NCBI RefSeq assembly: GCF_003112535.1
Contig: NZ_BEWA01000005.1
Span: 230,024-294,023 of the forward strand
Length of the DNA: 64,000 bases
From: Streptomyces rishiriensis
GTDB taxonomy: Bacteria > Actinomycetota > Actinomycetes > Streptomycetales > Streptomycetaceae
Reading direction: 5' to 3'
The position numbers and the translations under genes are program-made. The notes under the pieces are model-generated. The model was given only the letters and a program-made list of their open reading frames with translations. It was not told the DNA's origin and made no database searches. This document shows, piece after piece, positions 52,408 through 60,577 of the stretch (its first letter is position 1; each line of letters starts with the position of its first letter).

Positions 52408-53409
52408 GTGTCCGTGAGCGCACTCGGGACGACGACCGTGACAGCGTTCGTCGAGGACGCCGCCACGGCTCCGTCGATGCACAACGCGCAGCCGTGGAGA
52501 TTCCGGTTCCTGCGCGAAGACGGCGTGATCCAGGTGTACGCGGATCTCGAACGCGCCATGCCGCAGGCCGACCCCACCACCCGCGGTCTTCACCTGGGCT
52601 GCGCCGCGGCCCTGTTCAACCTGCGTGTCGCCCTCGCCCACGCAGGCTGGGCGGCGGCCACCGCGTTGCTGCCCGACCCGGCGGAGCCATGCCTGCTCGC
52701 GGTGGTGCGACCGACCGGCCCGGCGCTCACGGGAAACGGCGTCGAGGAGGATCTCGGCCCGCTGTATCCGGCGATCCGCCGCCGCCACACCAGCCGCCAG
52801 CCGTTCACCGACGAGGCGATGCCTCAGGCCATCAGGGACGCCCTGAGCGCCGCCGCGCTTCTGGAGGGGGCCCGGCTGCTCTTCCCCGACGTATGGCATG
52901 TGCACATGCTGCTGAGCCTGGTGCGCGACGCCGAGGGACGCGATGCCACGGATCCCGCGGCGGCCGACGAGCTGAGGCGCTGGACCCGGACGGGGCCGCA
53001 GACCCCGGACGCGGCGAACGACGGTGTGCCGGAGTACGCTTTCGGGCCTCGCAAGCTCTACGGCGCGGCGCCCGTGCGTGACTTCGCAGGCAGGAGCGTC
53101 ATCCCGGGCCGTGCGGCCGCCGCGTTCGAGAACGCTCCTCAGCTCGCCCTGCTCGGCACCGTGAGGGACACGCCCAGGGACTGGCTCCTGGCAGGCCAGG
53201 CCATGGAACGCGTCCTGCTCCAGGCCACCCTCGACGGGCTGGCCACGTCCCTCACCTCCCAGGCGCTCGAATGGCCGGAACTCCGATGGACCGTGCGCGA
53301 CCCACGGTCGGCGATGGGCTTCGTCCAGATGGTGCTCCGGCTCGGATACGGCCTCGCGGGCCCCGGCACACCGCGCCGCCCCGTGGACGAGGTACTGGAG
53401 ATCGTCTGA
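52408..53409 (+). CDS. Acg-like nitroreductase-family protein
   Basis: A 333-residue protein of the Acg family (M. tuberculosis Rv2032), dormancy-induced flavin-binding nitroreductase relatives. Family parts are DAATAPSMHNAQPWRF, DPTTRGLHLGCAAALFNLRV, YPAIRRRHTSRQPFTDEAMP, LLGTVRDTPRDWLLAGQAME and RVLLQATLDGLATSLTSQAL. Acg is a member of the DosR regulon in mycobacteria and may sequester FMN; no activity is established. It is the clearest sign that this end of the window is a hypoxia gene set. The 200 bp on either side hold no other gene. Confidence 0.88.
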   Translation: MSVSALGTTTVTAFVEDAATAPSMHNAQPWRFRFLREDGVIQVYADLERAMPQADPTTRGLHLGCAAALFNLRVALAHAGWAAATALLPDPAEPCLLAVVRPTGPALTGNGVEEDLGPLYPAIRRRHTSRQPFTDEAMPQAIRDALSAAALLEGARLLFPDVWHVHMLLSLVRDAEGRDATDPAAADELRRWTRTGPQTPDAANDGVPEYAFGPRKLYGAAPVRDFAGRSVIPGRAAAAFENAPQLALLGTVRDTPRDWLLAGQAMERVLLQATLDGLATSLTSQALEWPELRWTVRDPRSAMGFVQMVLRLGYGLAGPGTPRRPVDEVLEIV

Positions 53410-53613
53410 GCCCCCGGATGAGGCCGGGCCACCTCGGGTCACCGGGGTTCCCGCTGTTCGGGGATCACCGCCACGGAGCGGTCGGCCTGCCGCAGACCGC
53501 CCCGACGACGGTACGACGCGTCCCGCCCCGGGCCCGGAGGCGGAGCGGCGTCTCTCGCGACCGGTCAGAGAAGCGTCGTCGTGGACGGCGGCCGTCGCTC
53601 CTCGTCCCCGGCC

Positions 53614-54483
53614 TCAGTCATGAGGGACGACGGCGACGGGGCAGCGCCCGTGGTGGATGGCGGCGTGGGCGACCGGTCCGAGGTGGGCCGCCCCACCGTG
53701 CCGGGGCGCACGCCGGCCCACGACCAGCAGTGCGGCGCCCGCGGAGGCCTGGACGCCGGCCTTGGCGGGGCTCACGAGACGGATGCTCTCGACCACGTCC
53801 ACCTGCGGGTACTTCTCACGCCAGGGACGGAGCAGCATGCTCAGCTCGTGCTGCGCGTCCCGCGTCATCTCCTCGGTCACCTGGTGGTCCACGCCCCAGG
53901 GCACCCGCGCGTGGAGCGGCACGCTTCGGCCGTGTGCGACGAGCAGGGGAACGTCCCTGGCCGCCGCGGAGTGGAACGCGAAATCGAGCAGACCGTCACA
54001 GGAGCCGTTCAGCTTGACGGCCACGACCACACGGCCGGCGGGCGCGGGATCCGCTCCCCGGTCCCGTGCCGCGGCGCGCACGAGCACCACCGGGCAGTCC
54101 GCGTGTGCCACCACCGGCATGCTGACCTCGCCCATGAAGTAACTCTCGACGGACCCCATCCCGTGGGAGCCGAGCACGGTCATCTCCGACTCCGACGCCG
54201 CCTGGAGCAGGGCCTCGTGCGGATCCTTGGCCACGAGGCTCCCGACGACGGTCAGGCCCGGGTGGCGGGCCTGCGCCTCGGCGCGCGCCGTGTGCACGAG
54301 GCGCTTCGCCCAGTAGTTCTGGTCGACCTCGGATGAAGCGTGCGCGGGCTCCGGCGACAGCAGGGGCCACGCATGCAGCAGACGCAGCGTGAGCCTGCGC
54401 TTGTCGGCCTCGTCGGCGGCCCACCGGGCGGCTGCGAGACTTTCGGGTGAGCCGTCCAGGCCCACAGTGACGACCGGTTGCAT
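53614..54483 (-). CDS. Universal stress protein, two Usp domains
   Basis: A 289-residue tandem UspA protein. Domain 1 has VVTVGLDGSPESLAAARWAA and the loop GSHGMGSVESYFMGEVSMPV. Domain 2 (from about 150) has VVVAVKLNGSCDGLLDFAFH and a degenerate loop GRRAPRHGGAAHLGPVAHAA. The first domain keeps a near-complete ATP motif and the second is weaker. It faces the Acg-like gene tail to tail. Confidence 0.92.
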   Translation of the reverse strand: MQPVVTVGLDGSPESLAAARWAADEADKRRLTLRLLHAWPLLSPEPAHASSEVDQNYWAKRLVHTARAEAQARHPGLTVVGSLVAKDPHEALLQAASESEMTVLGSHGMGSVESYFMGEVSMPVVAHADCPVVLVRAAARDRGADPAPAGRVVVAVKLNGSCDGLLDFAFHSAAARDVPLLVAHGRSVPLHARVPWGVDHQVTEEMTRDAQHELSMLLRPWREKYPQVDVVESIRLVSPAKAGVQASAGAALLVVGRRAPRHGGAAHLGPVAHAAIHHGRCPVAVVPHD

Positions 54484-55220
54484 GGCGGCGGCCTCCGTCT
54501 CGTTGCGAAGCGGCAGAAACGGCATACGACGGTGGACGAGGGTGTACGAGCCCGGCGGCGAACCCGACCGGAAGCCGCCGACGTGCCGAACACGCAGCTT
54601 CTCTCCTTCGAGAATCACTCCATCCCCTCCCCACCGCATGTGGAACCGGGCCGGATACCGGGCCCCGGGGAGCTTCGGCCCCATGCACCGGAGCCAACCG
54701 CCTCCGGCCGGGCTGCTCGGCATAGCCGCGGTGTGCGCGGCCGGCGATCCGTCGGCCGCGCACACCTGGTGCGACACGGCGCGCCCTGTCTCGGCCGCGC
54801 CGCACCCGGAGGGTCCCGGTATCCGCCCCCTCCCGCGGGACCGGGACCGTGATGGTCGGCCCGCCGCCCTGGGGTGCGCCCTCAGTCTCCGGGCGTCGCG
54901 CGGGCCGCAGGAGGGGCCGGAGGTCCCCGCCGGGAGCCGATCGGCCCCGGTGAAGGCGCCGCCGTCCGGCTCGGTGGGCCGGGCACGCCTGCCGCCGCCC
55001 GCGAGCCCGAGGGGAGTCGGGGACGACCGCGTCATGCGGTCCCGGCCGGCAGACGACCCGGGCGGCGCGGAAGGCGGCCGGCGCAGGCCGCGCACCGCGC
55101 GATCAGGATCCGCGAGGGGCGGGTGGCGTCCTTCCCGCCCGGTCGGTCGGGCGAGGGTTCGCCCTTCGTGCGGGCAGGCCCGCGTGACCTCTCGGGCGCG
55201 GGCGCCGGGCGCCTCGGCGG
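54484..55220. other. Long gene-free stretch
   Basis: About 737 bp upstream of the universal stress gene and downstream of the histidine kinase gene. ORFs here have arginine/glycine/proline-rich shadow composition and no family resemblance. The only notable element is a DosR-box-like sequence at 54668-54681. It could be the site of a deleted gene, but no remnant was recognised. Confidence 0.4.
54668..54681. promoter_or_regulatory. DosR/DevR-box-like sequence
   Basis: GGGAGCTTCGGCCC resembles the GGGxC-N4-GxCCC core bound by DosR-type regulators with one mismatch. It lies 185 bp before the universal stress gene start. Confidence 0.3.
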
Positions 55221-56996
55221 TTACGGCTTCCGCGCCGGCACGCACCAGGTCAGCGTGGTGCCGCCGCCCTGCGGACTGCCCAGTTCCAGCCGCCCGCCCA
55301 ACTGCTCGGCGCGCTCGGCCATGTTGCGCAGACCGCTGCGGCGGCCGTCGGCGGGGATGCCCGTCCCGTTGTCCGTGACCGACAGCCGCACCTGCCGCCC
55401 GTCGGTGGCCAGCAGCACGTCGGCGCGGTCCGCGTGGGCATGCCGGGCGATGTTGGTCAGGGCCTCGGAGAGCACCGCCACCATGTGATCGGCGATCTCC
55501 TTCGGAACGTCGGTGTCCAGCAGGCCCTCCATCCGGACGCTGGGGGCGAAGTTGAGGACCGGCGCGGCTTCCCCGACCACCCGTACGGCACGCGCCCGGA
55601 GCCCGGCCTCTCCCGCACCCTCACGGGTGCGCAGGCCGAAGATCGTCGACCTGATGATCTTGATGGTTTCGTCGAGGTCGTCGACCGCGCGCACCACGCG
55701 CTCGGCGGCCTCCTCGTGCTCGATGAAACGGCCGGCGCTCTGGAGGGTCATGCCGGTGGCGAACAGCCGCTGGATGGCCAGGTCGTGCAGGTCGCGGGCG
55801 ATGCGGTCGCGGTCCTTGAGCACCGCGACCTCCTCGGCGTCCGCACGGCGTTCCGCCAGCTCCATCGCCAGGGCGGCCTGTCCGGCGAAGGCCTTCAGCG
55901 GCTCGGTCTCCGTCGTCGAGAACGCCGGCCGGCCGGACTTGCGCGCCAGCAGGACCACCCCTCGTGGACCCGCGGAGCCCGTGCCGATGGGGACGGCCAC
56001 GGCGGGACCCAGCCCGTCGAACCGCGGCGGCTCCATGGAGATCCGGTCGTCCTGGCCGACATCGGCGGTGGAAACCGACGAGGCGCGGGAGAAGGCCAGC
56101 CCCATCAGACTGCTGTCCATGGGCAGGACAAGTCCCCGGTGGGCCTCCGCGTCCATGCCGACGGCGATCTCCACGGCGAGCGCCCCGGTGTCCTCCATGG
56201 GCAGTGCGACCGCCGCCAGGGCGGACTGGGTGATCTCTCCGGCCCGCTCGGCGATCAGCCCGAGAACCTCCGTGCGGTCACTGCCGGACATCAGGCTGTG
56301 CGTGATCTCCGCGTTCGCCCGCAGCCACCGCTCCCGCAGCCGGGACTCCTCGTAGAGCCGGGCGTTGTCGATCGCGACCCCGGCCGCCACGGCGAGCGTC
56401 TGCGTGACCGAGACGTCCTCCTCGTCGAACTGGGCGCCGCCCCGCTTCTCGGTCAGGTACAGGTTGCCGAAGACGTGGTCGCGTACCCGGATGGGAACGC
56501 CGAGGAAGGTGTTCATCGGCGGGTGGTGGGCCGGGAAGCCGTACGAGGCGGAGTGGTCGGAGATCTTCGCCAGGCGCAGCGGTTCCGGATGCCTGATCAG
56601 CTCGCCCAGGATGCCGTGGCCCTCCGGATAGGGCCCGATCCGCGCTATCTGCTCGTCGCTGACGCCGACCGTGTGGAAGGCCGACAGCCGCCTGCCGTCC
56701 GGACCGATCACGCCGAGAGCCGCGTACTCCGCGTCGACCAGCGACGCGGCGGCCTCCACGATGCTGTGCAGGGCCTGCTCCAGATCCAGCTCCCTGCCGA
56801 CCGACAGCACCGCCTCCAGCAGGCTGTGCACCCGGTCCCGGGTGCCGCGGGCCGCGTCCAGCCGTGCCTGCAGCTCCTCCAGCAGCTCGTCCAGTCGCAG
56901 CTGAGGCAGCCGTACGCGGGCCTCCTCGGAGCTTCCCACCCGCGCCCTCCAGGTCCGCTCAACGCTCGGACGCCCACCGGTCCGATCATGTGCCAC
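55221..56996 (-). CDS. DosS/DevS-like GAF-domain sensor histidine kinase
   Basis: A 591-residue cytoplasmic kinase with two GAF domains and a HisKA_3/HATPase_c core. GAF-A (about 60-200) contains SASYGFPAHHPPMNTFLGVP and HVFGNLYLTEKRGGAQF, closely resembling the heme-binding GAF of mycobacterial DosS; a His in the HHPPM region could be the heme ligand. GAF-B spans about 225-375. The phosphoacceptor is His404 in RIARDLHDLAIQRLFATGM, and the ATPase domain has NIARHAHAD and DNGTGIPADGRRSGLRNMAE. I chose GTG 56996, preceded by GGAG. It likely senses oxygen, NO or redox state and activates an OsdR/DosR regulator that is not in this window. Confidence 0.88.
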   Translation of the reverse strand: MAHDRTGGRPSVERTWRARVGSSEEARVRLPQLRLDELLEELQARLDAARGTRDRVHSLLEAVLSVGRELDLEQALHSIVEAAASLVDAEYAALGVIGPDGRRLSAFHTVGVSDEQIARIGPYPEGHGILGELIRHPEPLRLAKISDHSASYGFPAHHPPMNTFLGVPIRVRDHVFGNLYLTEKRGGAQFDEEDVSVTQTLAVAAGVAIDNARLYEESRLRERWLRANAEITHSLMSGSDRTEVLGLIAERAGEITQSALAAVALPMEDTGALAVEIAVGMDAEAHRGLVLPMDSSLMGLAFSRASSVSTADVGQDDRISMEPPRFDGLGPAVAVPIGTGSAGPRGVVLLARKSGRPAFSTTETEPLKAFAGQAALAMELAERRADAEEVAVLKDRDRIARDLHDLAIQRLFATGMTLQSAGRFIEHEEAAERVVRAVDDLDETIKIIRSTIFGLRTREGAGEAGLRARAVRVVGEAAPVLNFAPSVRMEGLLDTDVPKEIADHMVAVLSEALTNIARHAHADRADVLLATDGRQVRLSVTDNGTGIPADGRRSGLRNMAERAEQLGGRLELGSPQGGGTTLTWCVPARKP

Positions 56997-57212
56997 GTTA
57001 GTCTCCGCCCGGAGCACGCGGTAGCGGATCGGGCCGAGTCCAAGGTTCCCCCGGACCGGTCCACCAGCCCCGGGGCGAGGACCGACAGCCGCTGCACCTC
57101 CGGTGGCGACGGTCCGACGCTGGAGCTGTCCCCAGCCCGTACCCATGACGGCCTGGGCATCCGCCGATCGGGCCCGTGCCGACGCCGAACGGCCCTGGTC
57201 GGCAAGGCCCGT

Positions 57213-57653
57213 TCAGTAGGGGCGGTGTACGCCGTCCAGGGAACGTCCGCCGATGAGTTCGCGTCCGGTGAGCAGCTCCGGGTCGATACGCAGGAACACC
57301 TCCTGCGGCGCCGGCGCCCAGGAACGCGGTCCGGTCCGCAGCATCCGCGTGTGCTCGGCGGGGTCGGTCACGACGGCGGCCGCTCCCATGACCACGACGC
57401 TCCACCCCGAGTGCGTGGCGGCGTCGACGTCGTCGGCCTCGAAGGCGACCAGCGCTCCGTCGACCGCGCGCACCAGTTCCGAGAAGGCCGACGTGCGCAC
57501 CAGCACCGCGCCGTCGTGGTCCAGGCAGAAGTTGACGGGCAGAACGGCGGGCAGCGCGCGCCGTGTGTACACGATGCGCCCCACAGGCACGGTGACCAGC
57601 AGGCGCAGACACTCCTGCCGGTCGAGTTCGCGGAATCCGTCGTTGGCGTCCAT
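57213..57653 (-). CDS. Pyridoxamine 5'-phosphate oxidase-fold protein
   Basis: A 146-residue split-barrel flavoprotein: LDRQECLRLLVTVPVGRIVY, LPAVLPVNFCLDHDGAVLVR, GALVAFEADDVDAATHSGWS and VVVMGAAAVVTDPAE. Members bind FMN, F420 or heme. Several belong to DosR-type regulons in mycobacteria, in keeping with the context. The function is not more closely known. It lies 217 bp upstream of the histidine kinase start. Confidence 0.88.
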   Translation of the reverse strand: MDANDGFRELDRQECLRLLVTVPVGRIVYTRRALPAVLPVNFCLDHDGAVLVRTSAFSELVRAVDGALVAFEADDVDAATHSGWSVVVMGAAAVVTDPAEHTRMLRTGPRSWAPAPQEVFLRIDPELLTGRELIGGRSLDGVHRPY

Positions 57654-57772
57654 CTGCCTTCTCGTCTCTCACCTGATGAATGGGATGCGCCGGTTTCGTC
57701 GTCGAGCCGTGCGAGCCGTGAGGGGGTCGGCCGGAGACCCGGCGGCCGCCTGTCCGCCCGCGCGCAGCCGGC

Positions 57773-58447
57773 TCAGACCGTGATGCGGCGTCCTGTGACG
57801 GCGTACGGCTCGATGCGCACCCAGACGTCACGCCGGCCGCCGGCCCATGGCGTGCTGTACGCACGCCGCGCGAGCAGTTGCGCCTCGCCGAGGTCCGTCA
57901 CCAGGCGCGCGTGGCCGCGCACGAGTACGCTCCAGCCCTGGCTGAACGCTTCGTCGATGCGGTCGATCTCGAAGGCGACGGGGCAGCCGGCCGCAAGGGA
58001 CGGCGTGGCGCCCTGCGCGGTCCTGAAGACGATCGTGCCGTCGACGACGCTGTAGTTGACGGGGACGATCACGGGGCCCTTGTCGGTGGGCACCGCGAGC
58101 CTTCCGACACCGTGCGTGGAGAGCAGATCGCCGCACTCGGTCCTGCTCAGCTCGGTGAACTCGGGCGAGTGCCCGGCCAGTCCGGGACCCGGCGGCCGGT
58201 CGGCGTTCCCACCGGTGAGCGACGGGAGCGTGGTCTCCAGGGCCCCCGCCAGCCTGAGCAGCACGCCGTGGCTCGGCGAGGCGTCGGAGTGCTCCTCCAG
58301 GTACCTCAGGTAGCCGGGCGCCATGCCCGCCCGGTCGGCCGTCTCCTCGCGCGTCAGTCCGAGCTGGGTGCGGCGGGTGGCGAGCCGGCGGCCCAGATCG
58401 CCCGACGGCGTTCCCTCCGGCGCCTTCGCCGTGTGTTGTTCGGTCAT
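57773..58447 (-). CDS. HTH (XRE) domain fused to a pyridoxamine oxidase-fold domain
   Basis: A 224-residue two-domain protein. Residues about 17-75 are a Cro/C1-type helix-turn-helix (LGRRLATRRTQLGLTREETA, YLRYLEEHSDASP). Residues about 95-224 are a PNPOx-like split barrel (TECGDLLSTHGVGRLAVPTD, VIVPVNYSVVDGTIVFRTAQ, AFEIDRIDEAFSQGWSVLVR). The fusion suggests a flavin- or F420-sensing DNA-binding protein; that is inference. The second domain is similar to the product of the neighbouring gene. Confidence 0.87.
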   Translation of the reverse strand: MTEQHTAKAPEGTPSGDLGRRLATRRTQLGLTREETADRAGMAPGYLRYLEEHSDASPSHGVLLRLAGALETTLPSLTGGNADRPPGPGLAGHSPEFTELSRTECGDLLSTHGVGRLAVPTDKGPVIVPVNYSVVDGTIVFRTAQGATPSLAAGCPVAFEIDRIDEAFSQGWSVLVRGHARLVTDLGEAQLLARRAYSTPWAGGRRDVWVRIEPYAVTGRRITV

Positions 58448-58466
58448 GACCTGTCACGTCCTCTCG

Positions 58467-59537
58467 TCAGGCCGCCCGGACAGCGACCTCCTCGTGCGAC
58501 TGCTCGCCGAGGACCACCTTGAGCGCGCCGGTGTCGGCGGCCCGGGCGAAGACGTCGTACGCCTCCTGCATGCGGTCCAGGGGGAAGGTGTGGGTGACCA
58601 GCTGCGCGGTGGGCAGCCGGCCCGCGGCGGCCATGCGCAGCAGGGTGGGCGTGGAGTGGGTGTCGACCAGGCCGGTGGTGATGGTCACGTTCTTGATCCA
58701 CAGGTCTTCCAGGTGCAGCGTGGCCGGCTTGCCGTGCACGCCGATGTTGGCCACGTGCCCGCCGGGCCGCACCATGCGCGTGCACATCTCGAAGCTCTCC
58801 GGCGCCCCGACCGCCTCGATGACCACGTCCGCGCCGAGCCCGTCGGTGAGATCGGCGATCAGCTGCTCGGGGTCCTCGTGGGCGTCTGCCACCGCGTCGG
58901 CGCCGAGTCGTCTCGCCGCCTCCAGCCGGGACGCGGCGAGGTCGACGACGACGATCCGCTCGGGAGCGAACAGGCGCGCCGTGGCGATCGCCGCGAGGCC
59001 GATGGGCCCGGCCCCGACGACGGCGACCGTGTCGCCCGGTCGTACCCGGCCGTTGAGCACGCCCACCTCGTAGGAGGTCGGGAAGATGTCCGCCAGCAGG
59101 ACGGCGTCCTTGCTCTCCACCGCGCTGGGCAGGGCGTGCACGGACAGGTCGGCGTAGGGGACGCGCACGTACTCGGCCTGGGCGCCGTCGATCAGGTGGC
59201 CCAGGATCCAGCCCCCGCCGCCCCTGCACTGGCCGTAGCTGCCGTCTCGGCAGTAGCGGCAGCGGCCGCACGCGCTGATGCAGGAGACCAGCACGCGGTC
59301 GCCCGGACGGACGGTCCGGACGTCGCCGCCGACCTCCACGATCTCGCCGACCGCCTCGTGGCCCAGGACCGTGCCCGGACGCACCTCGGGCACGTCGCCC
59401 TTGAGGATGTGCAGGTCCGTGCCGCAGATGGTGACGGTGCCCACCCGCACGATGGCGTCGGTGGGCTCCTTGACGTCGGGGTCGGGAACGTCCTCCCAGG
59501 CGGACTGCCCGGGGCCGTGGAAGACGAAGCCTTTCAT
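58467..59537 (-). CDS. Zinc-dependent alcohol dehydrogenase
   Basis: A 356-residue medium-chain dehydrogenase. Catalytic zinc ligands are seen as Cys in TICGTDLH and His-Glu in GHEAVGEIVEVG. The structural-zinc loop is CISACGRCRYCRDGSYGQC, and the nucleotide fold VAVVGAGPIGLAAIATARLF. It resembles the enzymes reducing acetaldehyde or other aldehydes that are found in streptomycete hypoxia clusters, where it would re-oxidise NADH. It is 19 bp upstream of the XRE-PNPOx gene. Confidence 0.92.
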   Translation of the reverse strand: MKGFVFHGPGQSAWEDVPDPDVKEPTDAIVRVGTVTICGTDLHILKGDVPEVRPGTVLGHEAVGEIVEVGGDVRTVRPGDRVLVSCISACGRCRYCRDGSYGQCRGGGGWILGHLIDGAQAEYVRVPYADLSVHALPSAVESKDAVLLADIFPTSYEVGVLNGRVRPGDTVAVVGAGPIGLAAIATARLFAPERIVVVDLAASRLEAARRLGADAVADAHEDPEQLIADLTDGLGADVVIEAVGAPESFEMCTRMVRPGGHVANIGVHGKPATLHLEDLWIKNVTITTGLVDTHSTPTLLRMAAAGRLPTAQLVTHTFPLDRMQEAYDVFARAADTGALKVVLGEQSHEEVAVRAA

Positions 59538-59616
59538 GATGCTCTTCACCGTCCCTTCTCCGGTTGCAGAGACTGCCCAACACATCCAGATTGTCGCCTT
59601 TCCCCTCGATCCGCTT

Positions 59617-59630
59617 GGGCCGTCCGGCCC
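59617..59630. promoter_or_regulatory. DosR/DevR-box-like palindrome upstream of the alcohol dehydrogenase
   Basis: GGGCCGTCCGGCCC fits GGGxC-N4-GxCCC fully and is a near-perfect dyad. It stands 80-94 bp before the dehydrogenase start and after the stop of the flavodoxin gene. An OsdR/DosR-type regulator is the likely ligand. Confidence 0.45.
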
Positions 59631-59726
59631 CCATCGCCCGCCCGGACGGTCCTCCGATCAGGTGGGACCACGGCGGGGCCACAGGACCGGCTGAACGCAC
59701 GACGACGCGGAAAGGGTGCGCTCCTC

Positions 59727-60224
59727 TCAGGCTCGGGTCAGCGCGCCGGCGACGGCTTGGGCCCACGTCTCGATCGCGCCGAAGTCCCGGAAGTCTCCGC
59801 CCTTGCCGGAGCGCAGGATCATCCCGGCCATCCGGCCCCTGGCGCCTTCCTCCAGGCGTCCTCCGAAGGTGACGTGGTCCCGGACGCCCATGCGGTCCAT
59901 GGCCCGCCGCACGCCCCGCACCGGCGGGATGTCCCGCTCGGATGCCGAGGCGTCGAGCGGACCGCTGCTGAAGAACCACACCGGACGCTCCGCGAGGGGG
60001 ACGCGGTTGCGGCGGACGAACCGCCGCGCGTCCTTGTGCCAGCGCCCCGCGTAGAGCGCGCCGCCGACCACGACGGCGTCGTAGCGTTCCACGCCCGCCA
60101 CGGACCGGGCCGGCGTCGACTCGACGGTCAGCCCGGCCTTGCGCAGGACGTCGGCGACGGCTTCGGCGATCTCCGCCGTGGATCCGTTCGTCGTTCCGTA
60201 GGTGACCAGCACGGTGTCGGTCAT
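59727..60224 (-). CDS. Flavodoxin-domain protein (HemG-like)
   Basis: A 165-residue FMN-binding protein: phosphate loop VTYGTTNGSTAEIAEAVADV, DAVVVGGALYAGRWHKDARR, FVRRNRVPLAERPVWFFSSG and a C-terminal DFRDFGAIETWAQAVAG. The pattern is that of menaquinone-linked protoporphyrinogen oxidase HemG/flavodoxin-domain proteins used for anaerobic heme synthesis or as redox carriers. Its exact role is open. The start ATG 60224 follows GGGAGGCGGACC. Confidence 0.88.
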   Translation of the reverse strand: MTDTVLVTYGTTNGSTAEIAEAVADVLRKAGLTVESTPARSVAGVERYDAVVVGGALYAGRWHKDARRFVRRNRVPLAERPVWFFSSGPLDASASERDIPPVRGVRRAMDRMGVRDHVTFGGRLEEGARGRMAGMILRSGKGGDFRDFGAIETWAQAVAGALTRA

Positions 60225-60413
60225 GGTGGTCCGCCTCCCTTCACAGTCGGCGCGGCCGGCCGTCGGCCGCGCCGTGCGTCGCGCCCGCCCGTTCCTCGGC
60301 GTGCGGGCGAGCGTCGTCCGGCCGGTGAGCGAGACAGCCGACCGCGCAGGGCTTTCGCCACCTCGATCGTCCGGCGCGGCGGAGGAGGAGCCCATGGGCT
60401 GCACGGGGGCCGC

Positions 60414-60454
60414 CGGGGGCCGGTCGGCCCCCGGCCTCCGCCGACCGGCCCCCG
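60414..60454 (-). terminator. Strong hairpin behind the gap remnant
   Basis: CGGGGGCCGGTCGG and CCGACCGGCCCCCG form 14 perfect pairs around a 13-nt loop, with further imperfect pairing outside. It probably terminates the phosphoketolase transcript. Confidence 0.65.
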
Positions 60455-60487
60455 CCGGCCCCGGGCGTCACCGGGCTCACGGCACGG

Positions 60488-60532
60488 GCGGCCGGTGCGG
60501 CCGAAGCCGTTGACGCCGACGCTTACGGTCAT
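60488..60532 (-). pseudogene. gap: Remnant of gap (glyceraldehyde-3-phosphate dehydrogenase), first 15 codons
   Basis: ATG 60532 behind GGAAGGAACC starts MTVSVGVNGFGRTGR, the highly conserved NAD-binding start of GAPDH (consensus VGINGFGRIGR). Resemblance then ends abruptly; the frame continues as low-complexity sequence into a terminator hairpin. The gene must have followed phosphoketolase, 46 bp behind its stop, and lost more than 300 codons by deletion. Confidence 0.72.
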
Positions 60533-60577
60533 GGCGGCGGGTTCCTTCCGGACGGTGAGTGGCGGGTGAGGGGCGGG

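Noticed and set aside
59662..59680. Second DosR-box candidate (GGGACCACGGCGGGGCC)
   Set aside because: The spacing between GGGxC and GxCCC is wrong and there is no dyad symmetry.
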